This document shows positions 16,790-25,335 of a DNA stretch of 64,000 nucleotides, one piece after another. The DNA lies in the NCBI GenBank assembly GCA_963839365.1, contig CAWIUT010000005.1, forward strand, positions 207,261-271,260, given 5' to 3'. The position numbers and the translations under genes were made by a program. The stretch is from DASSKA01 sp963839365. GTDB taxonomy: Bacteria; Actinomycetota; Actinomycetes; Propionibacteriales; Nocardioidaceae. The notes beneath the pieces were generated by a model, which was not told the origin of the DNA, searched no databases, and was given only the letters and a program-made list of their open reading frames with translations. Positions within the stretch are counted from its first letter, which is position 1, and every line of letters starts with the position of its first letter.

Positions 16790-18067
16790 GTGACCCGTCG
16801 CCCCCAATGCCGTCGAGCGCGGCTGCGGCTGCCCGGCAACCTCTCGCTGGGATCCGTCGTCCGGCGCCTGCTGCTGTCGGCCTTCGGGTTCCAGGTACTG
16901 ATGGCGCTCACCCTGACCCTGGTGGACTCCTACCGGCGGCGCGGTCGGAAGCCGAGCCCGTTCCCCACCACGCCGCCGCGTGCCGTGCAGATCGGCGAGG
17001 GCTCGGTCACGACGTACACCTTCGGCAAGGATCTCTACCACGACATGCTGGCCGCGATCGAGTCGGCCGAACGGCAGATCCTGTTCGAGACCTACATCTG
17101 GAAGGGCAACGCGGTCGGCGAGCAGTTCAAGCAGGCCCTGGTCGACGCCGCCGAGCGCGGCGTCGAGGTGTACGCGATCTACGACAGCTTCGCCAACCTC
17201 GTGGTCCGCCCGGCGTTCAAGCGCTTCCCGCCGCGGCTGCGGGTGCTGAAGTACCCGGTCTACAACGCCGGCTGGCGGCTCGTCGACCTGCGCCGCTACG
17301 GCCGAGACCACCGCAAGATCCTGGTCGTCGACGACCGGATCGGGTTCGTCGGCGGCTACAACGTGGGCAGTGCCTACGCCACCGAGTGGCGGGACACGCA
17401 CGTGGCGATCACCGGCCCCGGTGTGCACGACCTGAAGCGCAGCTTCGCGGACATGTGGAACCTGAACCGGCACCGCCACGGCGGACGGCCGCTCCTGCTG
17501 GAGACCGCCTCCGACTGGGAGTCCCGGATCCGGATCCACCGCAACATCCCGCGCCTTTGGATGTTCCCGATCCGGTCGATGTACCTCGAGGCGATCAACC
17601 GGGCCTCGCAGCACATCTGGATGACGCACGCCTACTTCATCCCCGACCCCGACTTCGTGGAGGCGCTGAAGGTGGCCGCCCTGCGCGGCGTGGACGTGCG
17701 GCTGCTGCTGCCGGCCCGGTCGAACCACGTGCTGGCTGACTGGTTGTCACGTGGCTACTACAGCGAGCTGCTCCACGCCGGCGTGCGGATCTTCCGGTTC
17801 CATGGCGCCATGGTGCACGCCAAGACGGCCACGATCGACGGGCGCTGGTCGACGGTGGGCACCGCGAACCTGGACCGGGCGTCGATGACCGGTAACTACG
17901 AGATCAACGTCGAGTTCATCGACAGTGACCAGGCCGCCGAGATGGAGCGGATCTTCAGGACGGACCTCTCCAGCGCCTCGGAGCTCACCGCACGGGAGTG
18001 GTCCGACCGCGGCCTGCACCGCAAGTTCACCGAGCTCGTCCTGGCTCCGCTGCGGCCGCTGCTGTAG
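16790..18067 (+). CDS. Phospholipase D-like/cardiolipin synthase
   Basis: A 425-residue membrane-anchored phosphatidyltransferase. One hydrophobic segment (about residues 28-46) precedes two PLD domains with intact HKD motifs: H174-K176-D181 (HRKILVVDD) and H343-K345-D350 (HAKTATIDG, followed by GTANLDRAS). This is the arrangement of ClsA/ClsB-type enzymes that make cardiolipin from phosphatidylglycerol or related phospholipids. Actinomycetes usually use the eukaryote-like CDP-alcohol type, so this may be an extra or differently acting enzyme. The start is GTG 16790. Confidence 0.85.
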   Translation: MTRRPQCRRARLRLPGNLSLGSVVRRLLLSAFGFQVLMALTLTLVDSYRRRGRKPSPFPTTPPRAVQIGEGSVTTYTFGKDLYHDMLAAIESAERQILFETYIWKGNAVGEQFKQALVDAAERGVEVYAIYDSFANLVVRPAFKRFPPRLRVLKYPVYNAGWRLVDLRRYGRDHRKILVVDDRIGFVGGYNVGSAYATEWRDTHVAITGPGVHDLKRSFADMWNLNRHRHGGRPLLLETASDWESRIRIHRNIPRLWMFPIRSMYLEAINRASQHIWMTHAYFIPDPDFVEALKVAALRGVDVRLLLPARSNHVLADWLSRGYYSELLHAGVRIFRFHGAMVHAKTATIDGRWSTVGTANLDRASMTGNYEINVEFIDSDQAAEMERIFRTDLSSASELTAREWSDRGLHRKFTELVLAPLRPLL

Positions 18068-18112
18068 GTACCGCCGTACGTCCCGGCGGTATCGTGACGG
18101 GCGGAGGCCGTG

Positions 18113-19732
18113 ATGGCAGGGGCGCTGGACCGCGGCCGGGAGTGCTTCCGGCGGCACGAGTGGGGGGAGAGCTACCGTGTGCTCGCGGCAGCGGACTCCG
18201 AGACCCCGCTGCACGGCCGTGATCTCGAGCTGCTGGCCACCGCCGCGTTCCTGTCCGGCCACGACGCGAGCAGCGACGACGCGTGGGCCCGCGCCCATCG
18301 ATTCCACCTCGACCAGGGCATGCCGTTGCGAGCGGCCCGATGCGCCTTCTGGCTGGCCTTCGGCCTGACCAACCGCGGCGAGATGGCCCGCGCCGGTGGC
18401 TGGCTCCGCCGTGCTGGGCAGCTGGTGGAGCAGGACGGCTCGGGCTGCGTCGAGCGCGGCTACCTGATCGTCCCCCGCGCGCTGATGGACGTGCGCTCGG
18501 GCAACGCAGACGCCGCCTACGAGACCGCCTGTGAGGCGATTCGCATCGCGGACGAGCACCGCGACCCGGACCTGGGTACGTTGGCCCGCCTGGTCGCCGG
18601 GCAGGCCAGGTTCCTGCTCGGCGACGCGACTCCCGGGTTCGCGCTGCACGACGAGGCGATGGTGGCCGTCACCACCGGCGAGGCCAGCCCGGCCGTCGCC
18701 GGGCTCGCGTACTGCTCGGTGATCGCCGCCTGCCACGAGATGCTCGACGTCCGGCGCGCCCGGGAGTGGACGGCTGCCTTGACGCAATGGTGCGCGGCCC
18801 AGCCCGACCTGGTTCCCTACCGCGGGTCGTGCCTGGTGCACCGATCGCAGATCATGCAGCTCGACGGGTCCTGGCCCGAGGCGCTCGCCGAGGCTCACCG
18901 TGCCTGCGACCGGCTCGCGGGACAGTTCGCGGCCGGCCCCGCCTTCTACCAGATCGGGGAGCTGCACCGGCTGCGCGGCGAGTTCGACCGCGCCGAGGAG
19001 GCCTACCGCCAGGCCAACCAGTGGGGCCACGAGCCCGAGCCGGGACTGGTGCTGCTCCGGCTCGCCCGGGGCCAGCTCGCTCCGGCGGTGGCGGCGGTCC
19101 GCCGGCTGCTGGCGGAGTCGCTGCCCGGCCCGGGGCGGGCTGAGGTGCTGGCCGCCGCCGTCGAGGTGCTGCTCGAGGTCGACGAGGTGGCGGAGGCGCG
19201 CACGGCGGCCGACGAGCTCACCGCGCTCGCCGGTGCCGCTGACGTTCAGCTGCTGGACGCGCTCGCCGCCCAGGCGGGTGGGACCGTCCGGCTGGCGGAG
19301 GGAGTCCCCGGCGACGCCCTGACCTCGTTGCGGGAGTCGTGGCGTAGCTGGCGGGACCTGGAGACGCCCTACCACGCCGCCCGGGTGCGGCTGCAGATCG
19401 GCTGCGCCCTCCGCGCGCTCGGCGACGAGGACGCGGCCCAGATGGAGTTCGACGCCGCCCGCACGGTGTTCGAACGGCTGGGCGCGACCCCGGACGCCGG
19501 CCGCGCCGTACATCTTGCCGCCGGGCTGGTGCCGAAGGGCGGCGTCCTGACCGGTCGCGAGGTCGAGGTGCTGCGTCTGGTCGCCGCCGGCAAGACCAAC
19601 CGCGAGACGGCCCGTGAGCTGTGCCTGAGCGAGAAGACCGTCGCCCGCCACCTCAGCAACATCTACAGCAAGCTCAACCTGCCGTCCCGCTCCGCCGCCA
19701 CGGCGTACGCGTACGACCACGGCCTGGTCTGA
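18113..19732 (+). CDS. LuxR-family regulator with TPR-like sensor region
   Basis: A 539-residue regulator. Residues 1 to about 460 are helical repeats rich in Ala/Leu/Arg of the TPR type, without the P-loop ATPase of large LAL regulators. The C-terminus carries the LuxR/GerE helix-turn-helix (LTGREVEVLRLVAAGKTNRETARELCLSEKTVARHLSNIYSKL in outline, about residues 478-520). GGAGG sits a few bases before the ATG at 18113; a GTG lies at 18110. It is followed at 111 bases by a flavin monooxygenase gene, probably its target. The ligand is unknown. Confidence 0.87.
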   Translation: MAGALDRGRECFRRHEWGESYRVLAAADSETPLHGRDLELLATAAFLSGHDASSDDAWARAHRFHLDQGMPLRAARCAFWLAFGLTNRGEMARAGGWLRRAGQLVEQDGSGCVERGYLIVPRALMDVRSGNADAAYETACEAIRIADEHRDPDLGTLARLVAGQARFLLGDATPGFALHDEAMVAVTTGEASPAVAGLAYCSVIAACHEMLDVRRAREWTAALTQWCAAQPDLVPYRGSCLVHRSQIMQLDGSWPEALAEAHRACDRLAGQFAAGPAFYQIGELHRLRGEFDRAEEAYRQANQWGHEPEPGLVLLRLARGQLAPAVAAVRRLLAESLPGPGRAEVLAAAVEVLLEVDEVAEARTAADELTALAGAADVQLLDALAAQAGGTVRLAEGVPGDALTSLRESWRSWRDLETPYHAARVRLQIGCALRALGDEDAAQMEFDAARTVFERLGATPDAGRAVHLAAGLVPKGGVLTGREVEVLRLVAAGKTNRETARELCLSEKTVARHLSNIYSKLNLPSRSAATAYAYDHGLV

Positions 19733-19843
19733 CTGGACCGAACGACCCACGCCCAGGCCGCGCAGATGGGTAGTTCGCCCGACGCGTGCCCCGCGTCCCT
19801 GCTCCTAGCGTCCTGAGCATCGGCGCAAGCGAAGGGAACGACC

Positions 19844-20950
19844 ATGACCATCACCGAGCACCTGGACACCGTGATCATCGGGGCCGGCCAGTGCGGGCTC
19901 GCCACGGCCTACCACCTGGGCCGACGAGGCCGCGATGCCGTGGTCCTGGACGAGAACGCCCGCGTGGGCGACAGCTGGCGGCACCGCTACGACTCGCTGC
20001 GGCTGTTCACCCCATCCGAGTACGACGGCCTGCCGGGCATGCGCTTCCCGCTTCCCCGGCACACCTGGCCGACCGGCCATCAGATGGCGGACTTCCTGCA
20101 GGCCTACGCCGAGGAGATGAACCTCACGGTGCGATCGAGCACCAGGGTGGACCGGGTGAGCGCCACCGGCGACGGCTTCCTCGTCGACGCCGGGCCGGAC
20201 CAGCTGGTGGCCCGGCAGGTCGTGGTCGCCAACGGTGGCCACGACCTGCCGCGGGTGCCCGACTTCGCCGGGCGGCTCGACCCCGGCATCCGGCAGATCC
20301 ACTCCCACCACTACCGGAACCCCGCCCAGCTGCTTCCTGGTCCGGTGCTGGTGGTCGGGGCCAGCCACTCCGGCGCCGACGTCGCGCTGGAGCTCGCGGC
20401 CAACGACCACGAGACCTGGCTGTGCGGCCCGGTCCACGGCCAGCTGCCGATCACCCTGGAGGGCCGCTCGGGGAGGTTCGCGGGCCCGGTCGCCTGGTTC
20501 GCCGCCAACCACCTGCTCACGCTCCGCACCCCGATGGGCCGTCGGATGCAGCCCCGGGTCAGGCGCGGCGGAGCTCCCCTGATCCGGGTCAAGGCCGAAC
20601 ACCTGGAGGCGGCCGGGGTGCACCGCAACACCTGCCACGTCACCGGCGTACGGGACGGCCTGCCGGAGCTCGAGGACGGAAGCGTCCTCGAGGTCCGCAA
20701 CGTCGTGTGGTGCACGGGTTTCCGCCCGGACTTCGGCTTCCTCGACCTGCCGGTCCTCGGTGCGGACGGCTGGCCGCTCGACGAAGGTGGCGTCGTGCCT
20801 GCAGCTCCCGGACTTTACTTCGTGGGGCTGCTGTTCCAGCGCGGCTTCTACTCGATGCTGGTCGGCGGGGCCGGCCGCGACGCCGACTTCATCGCCGGGC
20901 GCATCGCGGCCCGAGGACGGAGCCGCGTCCACGACGGCGTGCTCGTGTGA
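19844..20950 (+). CDS. FAD-dependent monooxygenase/oxidoreductase
   Basis: A 368-residue flavoprotein of the FMO/YUCCA-like group. The FAD-binding GAGQCG is at residues 13-18 and the NADPH-binding GASHSG at about residue 172; ATG-like NVVWCTGFRPDFGFLDL and GLYFVGLLFQRGFYSMLVGG close the fold. Such enzymes oxygenate nitrogen or sulfur or act as Baeyer-Villiger enzymes; the substrate is unknown. GAAGGGA precedes the ATG. The upstream LuxR-type gene is the likely regulator. The stop lies four bases from that of the convergent acyl-CoA ligase. Confidence 0.85.
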   Translation: MTITEHLDTVIIGAGQCGLATAYHLGRRGRDAVVLDENARVGDSWRHRYDSLRLFTPSEYDGLPGMRFPLPRHTWPTGHQMADFLQAYAEEMNLTVRSSTRVDRVSATGDGFLVDAGPDQLVARQVVVANGGHDLPRVPDFAGRLDPGIRQIHSHHYRNPAQLLPGPVLVVGASHSGADVALELAANDHETWLCGPVHGQLPITLEGRSGRFAGPVAWFAANHLLTLRTPMGRRMQPRVRRGGAPLIRVKAEHLEAAGVHRNTCHVTGVRDGLPELEDGSVLEVRNVVWCTGFRPDFGFLDLPVLGADGWPLDEGGVVPAAPGLYFVGLLFQRGFYSMLVGGAGRDADFIAGRIAARGRSRVHDGVLV

Positions 20951-20954
20951 CGGG

Positions 20955-22610
20955 TCAGCCGTCAGCCTGGTGCACGTCCAGCTGCCCCTCGCCGTACCTG
21001 CGACGGAGCACCTTCTTGTCGAACTTGCCGACAGAGGTGCGGGGCACGGCCTCGATGAACGTCCAGGCGTCGGGGAGCTGCCACCCGGCGAACCGGCCGC
21101 CGAGGTAGTCCCGCAGCTGCGCGGGCGTCACCGAAGCACCTTCGCGGAGAACGACGGACGCCAGCGGCCGTTCCTGCCACTTCTCGTCGGGGATCCCGAC
21201 GACCGCGGCCTCCACCACGTCGGGGTGGCCCATCAGCGCGTTCTCCAGGTCCACGGACGAGATCCACTCGCCACCGGACTTGATCACGTCCTTGGCCCGG
21301 TCGGTGAGCGTGATGTAGCCGAGCTCGTCCAGAGTGCCGACGTCGCCGGTGCGCAACCACCCGTCGTGGAACTTCTCCGATGCCTCGGCGTCGTCTGCGC
21401 TGTAGTAGCTGCCGGTCACCCAGGGGCCACGCACCTCGAGCTCGCCGACCGCCGTGCCGTCGTGGGGCAGCGGCTGCCCGTCGTCGCCGACGATGCGGCC
21501 CTGCACTCCGGCGAGCAGCCGGCCGGCCGTGCCGCGGTAGCGCCACATCGCGTCGCCGTGCACGCCTGCTGGGGGACGGGCCGTGGACGCGACGGGGGAG
21601 GTCTCGGTCATCCCCCAGGCCTGGATCACCTCGATCCCGTGCCGCTCCCCCAGCGCCTGCTGCAGGGCCACCGGCACCGCGGAGCCGCCGCACAGCACCA
21701 GCCGCAGGTGCTCGGCCAGGTCGATGTCCGAGTGCTGGTCGAGGTAGCCGAGCACGTCGTTCCAGACCGTGGGCACCGCGCCCGACACGGTAGGCCGGGT
21801 CTCCCGCATGAACCGCACCAGCGGCTCGGCCTGCAGCCAGCGGTCCGGCATGAGCAGCGACGCGCCGGCCATCAGCGCCGCGTAGGGAAGCCCCCAGGCG
21901 TTGGCGTGGAACATCGGCACGATCGGGAGCACCCGGTCGGCGGCGGTCAGCCCCGCGTTGCTGCCCATGCACACCGCCATCGAGTGCAGGTAGGCGGACC
22001 GGTGGCTGTACACCACACCCTTGGGGTGCCCGGTCGTGCCGCTCGTGTAGCACATCGCGGCAGCCGACCGCTCGTCCACGTCCGGCCAGTCGAAGATGTC
22101 CGGCTGGCCGGCGAGCAGGTCCTCGTAGAGCGTGACCTCCTTGCCGCACGCACGCAGGGTGTCCAGGTCGGCGGCGGCCGCGTCCGGGCCGGCCACCAGC
22201 ACGTGCTTCACCGTGGAGAAGGTGGCCAGCTGCTTGGCGAGCAGGCCGACCAGGGAGTCGTCGACGATCAGCACCTGGTCCTCGGCGTGGTCGGCGATGT
22301 AGGTCAGCTGCTCGGGGAACAGCCGGATGTTGAGGGTGTGCAGCACGGCACCCATCGACGGGACGGCGCAGTAGGCCTCGAGGTGCTCGGCGTTGTTCCA
22401 GCAGAACGTGCCCACCCGCTGGTCGCCGGTGATGCCCAGCTCGCGCAGCCCGTGGGCCAGCCGGGCCGCGCGACGGCCAAGGGTGGCGTACGACACGGAC
22501 CGTGAGCCGTTCGCGGTGGCGGTGATCACCTCGGAGTCCTGGTGCACGGTGGTGCCGTGCCGGAGGACGGTTCCGATGCTGAGCGGGAAGTCCTGCATGG
22601 TGCTGCGCAT
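20955..22610 (-). CDS. Fatty acid-CoA ligase (FadD/AlkK-like)
   Basis: A 551-residue ANL-superfamily adenylating enzyme that activates a fatty acid with ATP and CoA. The P-loop is YTSGTTGHPKGVVYSHRS in outline, GMTETSP is motif A5, GWLRTGDVG and DRAKDVIKSGGEWIS are the C-terminal hinge motifs, and VGKFDK contains the catalytic Lys near the end. VPMFHANAWGLPY is typical of the medium/long-chain FadD group. The ATG at 22610 has GGAGG six bases upstream, and this decides it over the ATG at 22598. The open frame continues upstream without family similarity. Confidence 0.92.
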   Translation of the reverse strand: MRSTMQDFPLSIGTVLRHGTTVHQDSEVITATANGSRSVSYATLGRRAARLAHGLRELGITGDQRVGTFCWNNAEHLEAYCAVPSMGAVLHTLNIRLFPEQLTYIADHAEDQVLIVDDSLVGLLAKQLATFSTVKHVLVAGPDAAAADLDTLRACGKEVTLYEDLLAGQPDIFDWPDVDERSAAAMCYTSGTTGHPKGVVYSHRSAYLHSMAVCMGSNAGLTAADRVLPIVPMFHANAWGLPYAALMAGASLLMPDRWLQAEPLVRFMRETRPTVSGAVPTVWNDVLGYLDQHSDIDLAEHLRLVLCGGSAVPVALQQALGERHGIEVIQAWGMTETSPVASTARPPAGVHGDAMWRYRGTAGRLLAGVQGRIVGDDGQPLPHDGTAVGELEVRGPWVTGSYYSADDAEASEKFHDGWLRTGDVGTLDELGYITLTDRAKDVIKSGGEWISSVDLENALMGHPDVVEAAVVGIPDEKWQERPLASVVLREGASVTPAQLRDYLGGRFAGWQLPDAWTFIEAVPRTSVGKFDKKVLRRRYGEGQLDVHQADG

Positions 22611-23026
22611 GGAGTGCCTCCGGCCATGCCTTGTCGATGGGTCGCTCCGATACTGCCGCGCCGACGAGCAGCCGTCCAGACCAGCGACGCAGCCCCGTTT
22701 ACGCGCCGCCACGACGGTTAGTCTCTGGGCTGCAACGAGACGAGCACGCCTGCGCCTCGTGCCTGCCTCCGCCGAGGAGGCCCTTCCGCGAACCAACGCT
22801 GCGCGCGCCCGCGACCGTACGGTCGGACAGCCGGGCCGCGCGGCGAGCAGCCACCCCCGGCCCTTGACGAGCCGCGCCTGCGAGCATTGAGGAGAGACGT
22901 ATCTCTGCGCCCGAACTCGACCGACCCCTGAACTCCTCTCCGCCCGGACCACCACACGAAGCACCACCCGAGGACGGGTGGGTCGACCAGACCCGGGACG
23001 CGACCCGGTCGAGCTCCCCGTCCCTG
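22611..23026. other. 416-bp divergent intergenic region before the GT2 operon
   Basis: The region lies between the fadD start and the first ATG of the GT2 gene. It should hold both promoters; a TAGTCT hexamer near 22718 is a candidate -10. The GT2 frame stays open back to 22868, and a strong Shine-Dalgarno-like GAGGAGAG lies at 22889-22896, but the only codon well placed after it in this frame is ATC at 22901. The predicted extra residues are Pro/Glu/Asp rich. No other gene is seen. Confidence 0.6.
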
Positions 23027-24616
23027 ATGATGCTGGTCCTGATCGCCACCATCGGCGTGCTCGCCTACGCCAGCTTCCTGCTCCGACCCAGCAACCACGG
23101 CAACCTGGTCCCGTTCGTGCTGGTCATCACGGCGGAGACGTGGCTGATCGCACAGGCGCTGCTTGCGCTGTGGACCATCCTGTCCAGCGGCTACGACGCC
23201 CGCGACTTCAGCTACCACCAGGCCGCTCGCAACCTGTTCGGGCCCGCCGCGGGCCGCACCGTCGGCGACCGGGCACACCGGCAGATGCACCTGCACGGGC
23301 AACCGACGACGATCGACGTGTTCATCACCACGTACGGCGAGGACATCGAGGTCATCCGACGCACTGTCAGCGCCGCCCTCGCCATGCACGGCCGGCACCG
23401 GACCTACGTCCTGGACGACGGGAGGTCCGACGCCGTCCGTGACCTGGCCCGGGAGCTCGGCGCCGAGTACGTGCGCCGGGAGAACAACGCGGGCGCGAAG
23501 GCCGGCAACCTCAACCACGCCCTCTCGCTCACAGACGGCGAGTTCTTCGTGGTTCTCGACGCCGACTTCGCCCCCAAGCCCGAGTTCCTCGAAGTGACCA
23601 TGCCGTACTTCGCCACCGACAAGGTCGCCTTCGTGCAGTCGCCTCAGACCTACGGGAACCTGCACACCCTGCTCTCCCGTGGGTCCGGCTACATGCAGTC
23701 GGTGTTCTACGCGCTCATCCAGTCGGGCAAGAACCGGTTCAATGCCGCGTTCTGCGTCGGCACCAACGTGGTCTTCCGCCGCAACGCCGTGGCGGACATC
23801 GGCGGCATCTACCAGAAGTCGAAGTCGGAGGACGTCTGGACCTCGATCCTGCTGCACGAGCGTGGCTGGCGGTCGATCTACACCGGCCGTGTGCTGGCTG
23901 TCGGCGACACCACCGAGACGGTGGAGGCCTACACCAAGCAGCAGCTGCGCTGGGCCACCGGCGCCTTCGAGATCTTCTTCCGGCACAACCCGCTGAGTCG
24001 CCGGCGCAACCTCACGACCGACCAGCGGATCCAGTACTTCGCGACGTGCACCTTCTACCTGAACGGGATCGCACCGGCGCTGCTGCTGCTCGTTCCGCCG
24101 CTGCAGATCTACTTCAACCTCACGCCGGTCAACCTGGGTGTGCCGACCGCCACCTGGCTGCTCTACTACGCCGGCTTCTACTTCATGCAGGTGATCGTGG
24201 CGCTGTACACGATGGGCTCGTTCCGCTGGGAGACACTGATGCTCTCCAGCGTGTCCTTCCCGATCTACCTGCACGCGATGTGGAACGCACTGTGGCGACG
24301 TGAGCGCACGTGGCACGCCACCGGTCGTGTGGGAGGAAGGGCCTCGCCGTTCAACTACACGTTCGCCCAGGCGATGGTCTTCCTGTTCCTGCTGCTCACC
24401 TCGGCGGTCGGCGTCTGGAAGGCCCACGTGACCGGGTCGTTCACCCTGGCCCTGGTCTGGAACTCGCTCAACACGCTGGTCCTCGGTGTCTTCCTGGTCG
24501 TCGCCTACCGAGAGGCACACGCACTGCGGCGAGAGCGCCGCAGACAACGTCGCAGCCGCCGCCACGCCCGCCGCAACCCCGACACCGACCTCCGTCCGCT
24601 CGAAGGAGCCCGATGA
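23027..24616 (+). CDS. Processive GT2 polysaccharide synthase (cellulose/curdlan synthase-like)
   Basis: A 529-residue membrane beta-glycosyltransferase of the BcsA/CrdS type, which polymerises a UDP-sugar and extrudes the chain. Two N-terminal helices precede the GT-A domain with D130-D131 (LDDGRSD), D178-A-D180 (VLDADF), the S267-E-D269 catalytic motif (KSKSEDVW) and Q305-QLRW309 (QxxRW). Five or six C-terminal helices and a very basic tail (RRERRRQRRSRR) follow. There is no PilZ domain, so no c-di-GMP control is apparent. The next genes encode an HlyD-like protein and a GH81 beta-1,3-glucanase, which argues for a beta-1,3-glucan product. The start is uncertain (ATG 23027 or 23030, or upstream). 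Confidence 0.87.
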   Translation: MMLVLIATIGVLAYASFLLRPSNHGNLVPFVLVITAETWLIAQALLALWTILSSGYDARDFSYHQAARNLFGPAAGRTVGDRAHRQMHLHGQPTTIDVFITTYGEDIEVIRRTVSAALAMHGRHRTYVLDDGRSDAVRDLARELGAEYVRRENNAGAKAGNLNHALSLTDGEFFVVLDADFAPKPEFLEVTMPYFATDKVAFVQSPQTYGNLHTLLSRGSGYMQSVFYALIQSGKNRFNAAFCVGTNVVFRRNAVADIGGIYQKSKSEDVWTSILLHERGWRSIYTGRVLAVGDTTETVEAYTKQQLRWATGAFEIFFRHNPLSRRRNLTTDQRIQYFATCTFYLNGIAPALLLLVPPLQIYFNLTPVNLGVPTATWLLYYAGFYFMQVIVALYTMGSFRWETLMLSSVSFPIYLHAMWNALWRRERTWHATGRVGGRASPFNYTFAQAMVFLFLLLTSAVGVWKAHVTGSFTLALVWNSLNTLVLGVFLVVAYREAHALRRERRRQRRSRRHARRNPDTDLRPLEGAR

Positions 24617-25335
24617 CCATGATGACCCGCCTCAAGTACCTGTTCGGCGCTCTCCTCGTCCTTGCCGGGGTGGGCGCCCTCGCCCTCAACCTCAACCAGC
24701 GGATCAGCACGGTCCAGGACGTCAGCGCGACCGTGAAGTCGCGGCAGTACACGGTCGGCAGCAGCTACTCAGGCGTGATCGTCCACGAGAACGTCCAGGT
24801 CGGCGACACCGTGCAGCGTGGGGACCGCATGTTCGTGGTGAAGAGCGAACAGCTCGGGCGTGACGTGGCGCACCACGCCGTGCACCCCAAGAAGGCGCCG
24901 TTCGACATTCGCCACGGCGACGAGCTGGTGGTGCACGCCACCGCGCCGGGCAAGGTGGTCGCCGTACCGCACGTGAAGGGCGCGTTCGTCGGCGTCGACG
25001 CCATGCTGGCGCGCGTCCAGGTACGCGGCTCGAGCTACGTCCAGGCCGACTTCCACCTGTCCGCGAAGGAGTACGCAAGGATCCGCCATGTCCGGAGGGT
25101 GACGGTGACCCTGCCCAACCAGCGCAGCTTCCCCGCGACCATCGCGAAGATCAGCGTCCGCACCAAGGGCAGGACCGCCGACACCCGGCTCCGGGCCACG
25201 ACGTCCGAGCTGACGAACCGGGGACTGTTCGCGACCGGCACCCCCGTCCAGGTACACGCCCGGCTGCCCGGACACAACCTCCTGGACACCGCGCGGAACG
25301 CGGTCGACGGGCTGCTCACCCCGGGGGCCACCTGA
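24613..25335 (+). CDS. HlyD-like membrane-fusion/periplasmic adaptor protein
   Basis: A 240-residue protein with one N-terminal membrane helix (about residues 8-26), then a barrel-sandwich/lipoyl-like fold: YSGVIVHENVQVGDTVQRGDRMFVV is the first half-motif in outline and VVHATAPGKVVAVPHVKGAFVG the second. It looks like a short HlyD/BcsA-associated adaptor lacking the long coiled-coil hairpin. Its ATG overlaps the GT2 stop (ATGA), and it also overlaps the next gene by one base, so it belongs to the same polysaccharide system. A role guiding the nascent chain through the wall is inference. Confidence 0.75.
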   Translation: MTMMTRLKYLFGALLVLAGVGALALNLNQRISTVQDVSATVKSRQYTVGSSYSGVIVHENVQVGDTVQRGDRMFVVKSEQLGRDVAHHAVHPKKAPFDIRHGDELVVHATAPGKVVAVPHVKGAFVGVDAMLARVQVRGSSYVQADFHLSAKEYARIRHVRRVTVTLPNQRSFPATIAKISVRTKGRTADTRLRATTSELTNRGLFATGTPVQVHARLPGHNLLDTARNAVDGLLTPGAT

